Part shown: positions 1-7,696 of the stretch, one piece after another
Position numbering within the stretch: the stretch's first letter is position 1
How the letters are laid out: each line of letters begins with the position of its first letter
NCBI RefSeq assembly: GCF_013364215.1
Contig: NZ_CP054923.1
Span: 7,006,001-7,070,000 of the forward strand
Direction of reading: 5' to 3'
Origin: Verrucosispora sp. NA02020
GTDB lineage: Bacteria; Actinomycetota; Actinomycetes; Mycobacteriales; Micromonosporaceae
Length of the DNA: 64,000 nucleotides
The notes under the pieces: generated by a model
What the model was told of the DNA's origin: nothing
The model's database searches: none
What the model saw: the letters and a program-made list of their open reading frames with translations, nothing else
Made by a program: the position numbers and the translations under genes

Positions 1-1
1 C

Positions 2-550
2 GTGGGGTGGCGGCTGAGTCTCGGGCCCCTGAGCCGGGTCGACGCGGTGCAACTGCTGGCGACCATCGCCGGTGAGCACCGGGTACGCGAACAGCCGGAG
101 GTGTTCGGTCGGATCGCGGCGGCCTGCGACCAGTTGCCGTTGGCGCTGCGGATCGTGGGCAGCCGCATCGCCGACCAGCCCGGCATCGCCCTGCCCAGCT
201 TCACCGAGCAGTTGGAACGGGAGGAGAACCGCCTGGAAGAACTCGCCGTCGGTGACATCTCGGTCCGCCACAGCCTCTCCGGCAGCTACCAGTCACTGAC
301 GCCCCAGGCGCGGGCCGCGCTCAACGCGCTGGCCAGCAGCGACCTGTTGATCACGCAGTCCAGCGCCGGGGACATCCTGCACCTGCCCCGACCGCAGGCC
401 AACCGGGTGGTCGAGGACCTCGTGGCGCACAACCTGCTGGTGCCGGTCGACTCGGACGGCACCGGGCAGCGCTTCCACCTGCCCAACCTGCTGCGCATCT
501 TCGCCCGGGAGTGCGCCGCCCCGCCCACTCAGTTCTCCCCGGCCGCCTGA
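2..550 (+). CDS. NB-ARC/AfsR-type STAND regulator, C-terminal fragment (cut by window edge)
   Basis: The frame is open from the first bases and has no credible start signal, so the N-terminus lies outside the window. The visible 182 residues contain the sequence QLPLALRIVGSRIA, which matches the GLPLA-type motif at the end of an NB-ARC ATPase module. A winged-helix-like segment follows (about residues 85-170: SLTPQARAALNALAS, then a region ending in LLRIFARECA). This arrangement is typical of SARP/AfsR-like regulators and related STAND ATPases of actinobacteria. No TPR tail follows. The gene converges on the arginase-family gene and overlaps it by about 22 bases. The family call is good; the exact subfamily (SARP, LuxR or other) cannot be decided without the N-terminus. 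Confidence 0.6.
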   Translation: MGWRLSLGPLSRVDAVQLLATIAGEHRVREQPEVFGRIAAACDQLPLALRIVGSRIADQPGIALPSFTEQLEREENRLEELAVGDISVRHSLSGSYQSLTPQARAALNALASSDLLITQSSAGDILHLPRPQANRVVEDLVAHNLLVPVDSDGTGQRFHLPNLLRIFARECAAPPTQFSPAA

Positions 551-1455
551 CCGGAACCCACCCGGCCGGTGCCGAGCGCATCGGCCAGCACCTCGACGAA
601 CCGGGTCAGCACCGCGCCGTCCGGCAGGTGGTCCGGGTTGATCTCGGTGACCGCCAGTCCGGCGAAGCGCGGGCTGCGCACCAGCGTGGCGAGGGTGGTC
701 GACGCCTCGGCCAGCGTGAGTCCGGTCGGTTCCGGCACGTCGGCCAGCGGAGTCTCGACGAAGTCGAGCACGTCGACGTCGAAGTGCACCACGAACGACT
801 CGGCGGCGGCCTCGGCGGCAGCGCACGCCCGTCGTCCCGCCGCGAGCGGATCGGCGTGCACCTCGTCCGCCGGCACGTACGTGATGCCCAGCTCGGCCAC
901 CAGGTCGTACTCGTGGTCCCCCGGGGGCAGCGAGTCTCCGTACACGACCACCCGGTCGGGAGTCAGCAGCGGCACGGCACCACCGACGGCGGCGACCTCG
1001 GGCCGGGTGCCGGGCAACCCCAGCATGTGTGCCAGACCCATCGCGTCCATGTTCCCGTTCGCCCTGGTCAACGGTGTGTACAGGTCCGGTCCACCGTCCA
1101 CGTAGACCAGCGCCGCCGGTGCGCCGGCCCGGACGTGCCCGGCCACCAGCCCCAGGCTCACCGTGCAGTCACCACCGAGGACGAGCGGCAGTCGGGACCG
1201 GCGTACCGCCGCCTCGACCTGCTGCGCGACGCCCGTCGCGACCCGTGCCACCTCGGCCGCGTTCTGGCCGGTACGACGTGCGGGGTCGGGACGCCAGCGG
1301 GACGACGGCACGTCACCGAGGTCGTCGACCTCGCAGGTGCGCCGCAGCAGCCGGACCAGACCCGCCTCGCGCAGCGCGGCCGGCGCCTGCTCCACTCCGG
1401 GGGTGTGCGCGCCCGCGCTCGACGGTGCACCGATGACGTCCCATGCGGTGGTCAT
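529..1455 (-). CDS. arginase/agmatinase-family protein with altered metal site
   Basis: A 308-residue protein of the ureohydrolase (arginase/agmatinase/formiminoglutamase) fold. All three signature blocks are recognisable: GGDCTVSLG (usual GGDHS), VYVDGGPDLYTP (usual DAHxD) and VHFDVDVLDF (usual FDxDxxDP). Two of the six classical Mn ligands differ: the His of GGDH is Cys and the His of DAHxD is Gly. The four Asp ligands are kept. A Cys at the first position is known in the hydroxyarginine hydrolase DcsB of D-cycloserine synthesis, so catalysis is still possible, but the substrate cannot be called from sequence. The start ATG at 1455 follows a GAGG. No arginine pathway neighbours are visible. 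Confidence 0.75.
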   Translation of the reverse strand: MTTAWDVIGAPSSAGAHTPGVEQAPAALREAGLVRLLRRTCEVDDLGDVPSSRWRPDPARRTGQNAAEVARVATGVAQQVEAAVRRSRLPLVLGGDCTVSLGLVAGHVRAGAPAALVYVDGGPDLYTPLTRANGNMDAMGLAHMLGLPGTRPEVAAVGGAVPLLTPDRVVVYGDSLPPGDHEYDLVAELGITYVPADEVHADPLAAGRRACAAAEAAAESFVVHFDVDVLDFVETPLADVPEPTGLTLAEASTTLATLVRSPRFAGLAVTEINPDHLPDGAVLTRFVEVLADALGTGRVGSGQAAGEN

Positions 1456-1649
1456 GCCTCATCATCACCCCACCGATGCGTCGCTGCCGGGCACCGGAGT
1501 GCCCGCGACGGGTGCGGATCCGGCGATCCGGCAGGCCAGGCCGGTGGTCCGAGCCACCCACTTTCCCGTGCTTTAGTACATCTGGTGGCTCCCGCACGGA
1601 CACCGACGCCGCTTATCCTCCCGAGGTCTAACCCTCGGAGGCCGCGCAC

Positions 1650-4600
1650 ATGCAGCGAAGTAGAAGTACACGACTACTCACAATCCCGGGCGTACTGGTC
1701 ACCGCCGCCGCGCTCACCCTCTCCAGTGGCACCGCCGCGTTCGCCGACCCGGTGCCCACGACGCCGTTCATCAGTGAGATCCACTACGACAACGTCGGCG
1801 CGGACGTCGGCGAGGCGATCGAGATCGAGGCGCCGGTCGGCTACGACCTGAGCGGCTGGCAGATCGTCCTCTACAACGGCGCGAACGGTGCGCCGTACAA
1901 CACCAGGACGCTCAGCGGTGCCGTTCCGACGGCGGGCGTCGTCGTCGCGTCGTACCCGGTCGACGGCATCCAGAACGGTGCGCCCGACGGCGTCGCCCTG
2001 GTCAAGCCCGACGGCGGGGTCGCCGAGTTCCTCACCTACGAGGGCACCTTCACCGCGGTCGGCGGGCCGGCGAACGGCCGGACCGGTGTCGACATCGGCG
2101 TGGAGGAGACCGGGTCCACCCCGGTCGGCCACTCCCTCCAGAAGATCGACGGCACCTGGCGGCCCCCGGCGCCGCACAGCTTCGGGGTGCGCAACGGCGA
2201 ATCCGGCCCCGGTCCGGACCCGGACCCGGACCCGCCGCTGGGCTGCACCGTCACGGTCGACCGCACCATCGCCGAGGTCCAGGGCACGGGCGACGCCACG
2301 CCGCTGGCCGGCACCCGGGTCACCGTCGAGGGCATCGTCACCGCCGACCACCGCACCGGTGGCTACAACGGCGTGTACGTGCAGACGGCGGGCAGCGGCG
2401 GGGAACGCACCGTCGCCGCCGGGACCGCCTCGGACGCGGTCTTCGTCTATCTGACCACGAACACCGCCAACCACCCGTCGGTCGCGATCGGCGACCGGGT
2501 CCGGGTCAGCGGCACGCCGAGCGAGTTCAACGGCCTCACCCAGCTCACCATCGCCGCCAAGAGCGACGTCCAGGTCTGTGAGCAGGGCGCACCGCTGCCC
2601 ACTCCGGTCCCGGTGGAGCTGCCGCTGAGCGACGACGCCCGCGAGTCGGTCGAGTCGATGCTGGTCGCCCCGGTCGGCGCGTACGCCGTCTCCGAGGTCT
2701 ACAACACCAACCGGTTCGGCGAGGTCGTCCTCACCGCCGGTGACAAGCCCGCCGCCACCCCCACCGACAAGGCCCGGCCCGGCTCGGAGACCGCCCGCCA
2801 GATCTCCGCCGACAACAAGGCGCGCCGGCTCCTGGTGGACGACGGCAAGACCACCAACCTGGCCAACGCCGGACTGCTCCCGCCGTACGTCTCCCCGGCC
2901 GCCCCGCTGCGGGTCGGCGACTCGGTCGAGGCGTTCGGTCCGTCGGTGCTGTCGTACGCCTTCAACGAGTGGCGTCTGCAGCCGACCCGTCCGGTCGACG
3001 CCGACACCCCGCCGGCCGACCGGACCACCTTCAAGTCCACCAACCCGCGTACCGCCGCTCCGGTCAACGTCGGTGGCGACCTGCGGGTGGCCAGCTTCAA
3101 CGTGCTGAACTACTTCGTCCACTTCGGCGGTGACGCACGCGGTGCCGCGAACGAGGCGGCACTGGTCAAGCAGGAGGCGAAGATCGTCTCGGCGATCAGC
3201 GCACTCGGCGCCGACGTGGTCGCACTTCAGGAGATCGAGAACTCGGTCCGCTTCAACACCTCCGACCCGCAGCAGGCGCTCAAGCGGCTGGTCGCCGCTC
3301 TGAACACCGAGGACGGCGCGGGCACCTGGGACTACGTCCGCACCCCGACCGAGCTGCCGGGTGCCGCACAGCAGGACGTCATCACCACCGCGATCATCTT
3401 CAAGCCGGCCAAGGCCCAGCCGAAGGGTCCGTCGCGTTCGGTGAACGACGAGTCGGTCTGGTTCAACGCCCGCGAGCCGCTGGCGCAGACCTTCACCGGC
3501 GGTCCGCTCGACTTCACCGTGGTCGTCAACCACTTCAAGTCCAAGAGTGGCGCCGGCAGCGGTGACAACGCCGACGCCGGGGACGGTCAGGGTGGCTGGA
3601 ACGGCGACCGGATCCGCCAGGCCACGGCGCTGGCCACCTTCGTCGACCAGGTGAAGGCCGACAGCGGCACCGACAACGTGCTGCTGCTGGGTGACTTCAA
3701 CTCGTACACGCACGAGGACCCGATGCAGGTCCTCTACGCCAAGCAGTACGGCAACCTCAACGACACCGGTAAGACGAGCTACGTCTTCGGTGGCGAGTCC
3801 GGTTCGCTGGACCACGCCCTGGCCTCGCCGTCGCTTGCGGACCGGGTGACCGGCGTGGACGTCTGGCAGACCAACGCGGTCGAGTCGTACGCCTTCCAGT
3901 ACGACGGTCTGGCCTCGTTCTTCGCGCCGGACCCGTACCGCGCCAGCGACCACAACCCGCTGATCGTCGGGCTCAACTCCGGGGCCGCCCCGGTGGACCT
4001 GCAACTGCTGACGATCAACGACTTCCACGGTCGGCTGGAGTCACCGGCCACCGTGAACGGTCAGCCGGTCGGCGGTGCCGCCCAGCTCGCCGGTCTGGTC
4101 AACCAGTTGCGGGCGCAGAACCCGAACACGGCGTTCGTCTCCGCCGGTGACAACATCGGCGCGTCCACCTTCATCTCGGCGATCGACGACGACAACCCGA
4201 CGATCGACTTCCTCAACCAGGCCGGGCTGACCGCTTCGGCGGTGGGCAACCACGAGTTCGACCAGGGCATGACCGACCTGACCGACCGGGTGATGGAGCG
4301 GGCCGACTTCCCGATCCTGGGCGCCAACGTGTACCGGGGCGACACCCGGGCGCTGCCGGCGTACTCGGTCAGCAGCATCGGTGGGATCAAGGTCGGCTTC
4401 ATCGGCGTGGTCACCGAGCAGACCGCGTCGCTGGTCAGCCCGGACGGCATCGCCGGCCTGACCTTCCGCGACCCGGCTGCCGAGGCGAACCTGGTCGCCG
4501 CCCAGCTCAAGGACGGCAACCCGGACAACGGCGAGGCGGACGTGGTGGTGCTGCTCACGCACGAGGGCGCCGCCACGGAGAACATCGACTCCCCCGAGGC

Positions 4601-5831
4601 CCTGGCGAACGACCCGGTCTTCGGCAAGTTCACCCGGGTCGACGCCACCATCGACGCCATCTTCAGCGGTCACACCCACCAGCCGTACGCCTTCGAGGTC
4701 CCGGTCCCGGGCACCGACAAGCTGCGTCCGGTGGTCCAGGCCGAGGACTACGGCAAGCGACTGGGCAAGGTCACGCTGACCTTCGACCCGCAGTCGGGTT
4801 CGGTCACCGCCGCCGACGCGTCGCTCGTCGACGTGGTCGGTGCGCCGCAGGACCCGGCGGTGGCCGAGATCGTCGCCGCCGCCAAGGTCAAGGCCCAGGA
4901 GCTGGGTCAGCGCAAGCTCGGTGAGATCACCGCCGACATCCGGCGGGCCTACACCGACGGCAACGAGGACCGGGGCAAGGAGTCGGCGCTGGGCAACTTC
5001 ATCGCCGACGTGCAGCTCGCCGGCACCGCCGACGCCGGCCGGGGCGGGGCGCAGATCGCGTTCATGAACCCGGGCGGTCTGCGGGCCGACCTGCTGTACC
5101 GGACCGACGGCACGGTGAGCTACTCCGACGCCTTCTCGGTCCAACCGTTCTCCAACGACGTGGTCACCAAGTCCTACACCGGTGCCGAGATCAAGCAGGT
5201 GCTGGAGCAGCAGTGGCAGCCGGCGGGCGCGTCCCGTCCGGTGCTGTGGCTGGGTGTGTCGAAGGGCTTCAGCTACACCTACGACCCGGCCGCCGCGCAG
5301 GGCTCACGGATCACCTCGATGCAGCTCGACGGCGCGCCGATCGACCCGACCGGCACCTACCGGGTGACGGTGAACTCGTTCCTCGCCTCCGGCGGGGACA
5401 ACTTCACCACCCTCGGTGGCGGCACCGACCGGGCCACCACCGGCGACAACGACCTCACCATGCTGGTGAACTACCTCGCCGCCAACTCGCCGGTCACCGC
5501 GGACACCACGCCGCGCTCGACCGTCGGGCAGGGCGACCCGGACTGGGACGTCACGGTGCAGGCCCGCAGCCAGTGCGTCGGCACCAACGCGTACGTCTCG
5601 GTCAGCGCCCAGAACGCCGACGACGTGGCACTGACCATCGAACTGGTCACCCCGTACGGCTCGCGCACGGTCACCGATGTGGCTCCGGGCAAGACCGCCT
5701 ACCAGGCGTTCAACACCCGGGCCAAGACGGTGGCGGCCGGCACCTCGACGGTCAAGGTCACCGGTACCGTCAACGGCCAGCCCGTCACCACCCGGGTAGA
5801 GGCGCCGTTCCCCGCGCTCACCTGCGGTTAG
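1650..5831 (+). CDS. secreted ExeM/NucH-type nuclease fused to 5'-nucleotidase
   Basis: A 1393-residue exported multidomain phosphohydrolase. A signal peptide ends near AAFA-DP (residue 32). Next come a lamin-tail-like domain (about 35-170), a linker of Pro/Asp repeats, an OB-fold segment (about 198-320) and an endonuclease/exonuclease/phosphatase domain (about 477-775) with FNVLNYF, LQEIEN, LGDFNSY and SDHNPL. A calcineurin-like 5'-nucleotidase domain starts at about 783 (NDFHGRLE, GDNIGAS, GNHEFD, GHTHQ), followed by its C-terminal domain (about 1080-1270). The last ~94 residues form a small Cys-bracketed domain, also found in the phosphatase at 18.2-20.2 kb. Likely role: degrading extracellular DNA to nucleosides and phosphate. 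The start is set by CGGAGG 7 bases upstream. A hairpin and a WxL-like gene follow. Confidence 0.9.
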   Translation: MQRSRSTRLLTIPGVLVTAAALTLSSGTAAFADPVPTTPFISEIHYDNVGADVGEAIEIEAPVGYDLSGWQIVLYNGANGAPYNTRTLSGAVPTAGVVVASYPVDGIQNGAPDGVALVKPDGGVAEFLTYEGTFTAVGGPANGRTGVDIGVEETGSTPVGHSLQKIDGTWRPPAPHSFGVRNGESGPGPDPDPDPPLGCTVTVDRTIAEVQGTGDATPLAGTRVTVEGIVTADHRTGGYNGVYVQTAGSGGERTVAAGTASDAVFVYLTTNTANHPSVAIGDRVRVSGTPSEFNGLTQLTIAAKSDVQVCEQGAPLPTPVPVELPLSDDARESVESMLVAPVGAYAVSEVYNTNRFGEVVLTAGDKPAATPTDKARPGSETARQISADNKARRLLVDDGKTTNLANAGLLPPYVSPAAPLRVGDSVEAFGPSVLSYAFNEWRLQPTRPVDADTPPADRTTFKSTNPRTAAPVNVGGDLRVASFNVLNYFVHFGGDARGAANEAALVKQEAKIVSAISALGADVVALQEIENSVRFNTSDPQQALKRLVAALNTEDGAGTWDYVRTPTELPGAAQQDVITTAIIFKPAKAQPKGPSRSVNDESVWFNAREPLAQTFTGGPLDFTVVVNHFKSKSGAGSGDNADAGDGQGGWNGDRIRQATALATFVDQVKADSGTDNVLLLGDFNSYTHEDPMQVLYAKQYGNLNDTGKTSYVFGGESGSLDHALASPSLADRVTGVDVWQTNAVESYAFQYDGLASFFAPDPYRASDHNPLIVGLNSGAAPVDLQLLTINDFHGRLESPATVNGQPVGGAAQLAGLVNQLRAQNPNTAFVSAGDNIGASTFISAIDDDNPTIDFLNQAGLTASAVGNHEFDQGMTDLTDRVMERADFPILGANVYRGDTRALPAYSVSSIGGIKVGFIGVVTEQTASLVSPDGIAGLTFRDPAAEANLVAAQLKDGNPDNGEADVVVLLTHEGAATENIDSPEALANDPVFGKFTRVDATIDAIFSGHTHQPYAFEVPVPGTDKLRPVVQAEDYGKRLGKVTLTFDPQSGSVTAADASLVDVVGAPQDPAVAEIVAAAKVKAQELGQRKLGEITADIRRAYTDGNEDRGKESALGNFIADVQLAGTADAGRGGAQIAFMNPGGLRADLLYRTDGTVSYSDAFSVQPFSNDVVTKSYTGAEIKQVLEQQWQPAGASRPVLWLGVSKGFSYTYDPAAAQGSRITSMQLDGAPIDPTGTYRVTVNSFLASGGDNFTTLGGGTDRATTGDNDLTMLVNYLAANSPVTADTTPRSTVGQGDPDWDVTVQARSQCVGTNAYVSVSAQNADDVALTIELVTPYGSRTVTDVAPGKTAYQAFNTRAKTVAAGTSTVKVTGTVNGQPVTTRVEAPFPALTCG

Positions 5832-5839
5832 TTCGTCTC

Positions 5840-5871
5840 GCGGTGGCGGTGCCTCCGGGTGCCGCCACCGC
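5840..5871. terminator. hairpin after nuclease gene
   Basis: A perfect 10-bp stem GCGGTGGCGG/CCGCCACCGC with a 12-base loop starts 9 bases after the stop codon at 5831. There is no U tract, as is common in high-GC actinobacteria. The same stem recurs after the phosphatase gene at 18194-18225. It could terminate or attenuate read-through into the WxL-like gene at 5916. Confidence 0.6.
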
Positions 5872-5915
5872 ACCATCCCCCGTTCGACAGACATGAGCAC
5901 CAAACGGAGCATCGA

Positions 5916-6548
5916 ATGCACACAAGGAACCACAAGCGCCTGATCGCGGCCACTGCCGCCGGTGCGCTGCTGGCCGGGTCGGTGGCGCTGGCGTCGCCGG
6001 CCCTCGCCGAGCCGGTCGACAGCACCGACGTCCGCGTCACCGTCGACATCGAAGAGGTCAAGGAACCGGGCGTGCTCGCCCTCTCGGTCGCCGGCAACTC
6101 GGTGGCGCTCTCCGAGGACGGCTCGACCCTGCTGGTCCGCCAGTTCGTCGGCACCCTGCCGACGGTCACCGTCACCGACACCCGGACCGCCGACGAGGTG
6201 CCCGAGGGCTCCGCCTGGGCGGTGCTGGGCAGCGCCACCAACTTCGTCGGCAGCAGCGGCCAGGACCCGATCAGCGCCGGACATCTGGGCTGGAAGCCGC
6301 GCCTGGTGGACGGCGGCGACAGCGGCCTGGTCAGCGAGGGCGAAGAGGTCGTCACCGTGCTGGACGAGCCGACCCAGCCGGGCAACAACGTGGGTCTGGT
6401 CGACCAGGAACTGCTGATCTCGACGTTCGACTCGGGCGCGGTCACCGGTGACGCGTACTCCGTCAACGCCGGGCTGTTCCTGCGGACCCCGGCCGATGTG
6501 GCCGCCGGGTCGTACACCTCGACGCTGACCCTCTCCCTGTTCGAGTAG
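5916..6548 (+). CDS. secreted WxL-like surface protein, copy 1
   Basis: A 210-residue exported protein. The signal peptide (residues 1-32) ends in SPALA-EP. The mature part is acidic and rich in beta-forming Val/Thr. It contains TVTVTDTR, then SAWAVLGSATNF, then GHLGWKPRL, and ends in GSYTSTLTLSLFE. The DTR...WxV...F pattern and the AGxYTxTLTxxL tail are those of WxL domains of Gram-positive surface proteins, although the C-terminal Trp is Leu here. The start ATG at 5916 is chosen over an upstream in-frame CTG because CGGAG lies 6 bases before it. It is followed by a DUF916 gene, the usual WxL partner. A paralogue of equal length lies at 17491-18123 (32 differences in 210 by hand count). The WxL assignment is by motif recognition. 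Confidence 0.65.
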   Translation: MHTRNHKRLIAATAAGALLAGSVALASPALAEPVDSTDVRVTVDIEEVKEPGVLALSVAGNSVALSEDGSTLLVRQFVGTLPTVTVTDTRTADEVPEGSAWAVLGSATNFVGSSGQDPISAGHLGWKPRLVDGGDSGLVSEGEEVVTVLDEPTQPGNNVGLVDQELLISTFDSGAVTGDAYSVNAGLFLRTPADVAAGSYTSTLTLSLFE

Positions 6549-6559
6549 TGCCCTGGTCG

Positions 6560-6584
6560 GGGAGCCGCCTCGCGCGGCTCCCCC
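6560..6584. terminator. hairpin after WxL-like gene 1
   Basis: A perfect 10-bp stem GGGGAGCCGC/GCGGCTCCCC with a 5-base loop lies 12 bases after the WxL-like stop codon and before the DUF916 start. It is probably a terminator or processing site that sets different levels for the two proteins. Confidence 0.55.
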
Positions 6585-6616
6585 GGCCGCACCCCTACCG
6601 CCGAAGGGATCCCGCC

Positions 6617-7660
6617 ATGTTCCGAACCTCGCCACCGCGAGCGCTGTCGCGGCTGCTCGCCGTGCTGGCCGTGGTGCTCGTCGCCACGCCGATCGCGCCG
6701 GCCGGTGCGATGGCGGAGCCGACCACCCCGACCGTCACCTGGGCGGTCCAGCCGGCCGACCGCAGCGGTCCGGACGGGCGGCGGTGGATCGAGCACACCC
6801 TCGACCCCGGTCAGGTCATGACCGAACACCTGGCGGTCCGCAACTTCAGCGACTCCTCGGTGGTCTTCTCCCTCAAGGCGGCCGACGGCTACCTCACCGA
6901 CAAGGGCCGCTTCAACATGCTGCCCTCGAACGAGACCTCGGTGGACGGCGGCACCTGGATCGACGTGCAGGAGCAGGTCACCGTCGGCGCCAAGCAGACC
7001 AAGGTGGTCCCCTTCACCATCACCGTGCCGGAGAACGCCACCCCGGGCGACCACCCGGCGGGTATCGCGGCGACCGTCACCAGCACCGGCGGCACGGTCG
7101 CCGTGGAGAGCCGGGTCGGCTTCCGGGTGATGATGCGCGCCAGCGGCACGATCACCGCCAGCCTGGCCGTCGACGGGCTCAGCGCCACCTACACGCCCTC
7201 GTGGAACCCGTTCTCCGGCGGCACGGTCGAGGTCAGCTACACCGCCACCAACAACGGCAACGTCACGGTGACCGGCGGTGGCGACGTGGCCGTCCGCGAA
7301 CTGTTCGGCCTGACCGGCCGGGAGACCCCGACCGAGGTCGACGAGATCCTGCCGGGCGGCCAGAAGACGTTCGGCGCCCGCGTCGACGGCGTGTGGGGGC
7401 TGGGCCGGATGCGGACCACCGTCGACCTCACCCCCGCCGTGCAGGGCGGCGACGCCACCGGCGCCGTGATCCGCCCCGCCTCGGCCACCGTCACCACGTG
7501 GAGCGTCCCGTGGGCGCAGCTCGTGCTCCTGCTGGTCGTCGGCGTACTCGTCGTCGCCGTTCGGACCGTGCTCCGGCGCCGTCGGCAGCGACTCGCGAAC
7601 CTGCTCGCCACCGCCCGGGAAGAGGGCCGGGCCGAGGGCCGCAAGGCCACCGTCGGTTGA
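6617..7660 (+). CDS. membrane-anchored DUF916 (WxL-partner peptidoglycan-binding) protein
   Basis: A 347-residue protein with an N-terminal signal sequence (cleavage near AMA-EP, residue 38), two beta-rich domains and one C-terminal membrane helix (about residues 293-318, WAQLVLLLVVGVLVVAVRTVL). A basic cytoplasmic tail RRRRQR follows. The first domain fits DUF916: VTWAVQPADR, then a Pgq-type strand (LDPGQVMTEHLAVRNFS) and PFTITVPENATPGDHPAGIAA. In Firmicutes this domain is encoded beside WxL proteins and binds peptidoglycan. The second domain (about 190-285) corresponds to the host-binding half. The start ATG at 6617 has GAAGGGA upstream. It probably presents or holds the preceding WxL-like protein at the cell surface; that partnership is inference. 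Confidence 0.7.
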   Translation: MFRTSPPRALSRLLAVLAVVLVATPIAPAGAMAEPTTPTVTWAVQPADRSGPDGRRWIEHTLDPGQVMTEHLAVRNFSDSSVVFSLKAADGYLTDKGRFNMLPSNETSVDGGTWIDVQEQVTVGAKQTKVVPFTITVPENATPGDHPAGIAATVTSTGGTVAVESRVGFRVMMRASGTITASLAVDGLSATYTPSWNPFSGGTVEVSYTATNNGNVTVTGGGDVAVRELFGLTGRETPTEVDEILPGGQKTFGARVDGVWGLGRMRTTVDLTPAVQGGDATGAVIRPASATVTTWSVPWAQLVLLLVVGVLVVAVRTVLRRRRQRLANLLATAREEGRAEGRKATVG

Positions 7661-7667
7661 CCGGCCA

Positions 7668-7696
7668 CCCGGCGCCCGCCTCGGCGGGATGCCGGG
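7668..7696. terminator. bidirectional hairpin between convergent genes
   Basis: CCCGGC-g-CCCGCC pairs with GGCGGG-at-GCCGGG around a 2-4 base loop, lying exactly between the DUF916 stop (7660) and the histidine kinase stop (7697). It probably serves both transcripts. Confidence 0.5.

Noticed and set aside
1674..4028. 784-residue minus-strand frame opposite the nuclease gene
   Set aside because: No motif or start signal; composition is that of an antisense shadow, and the plus strand has a full domain series.
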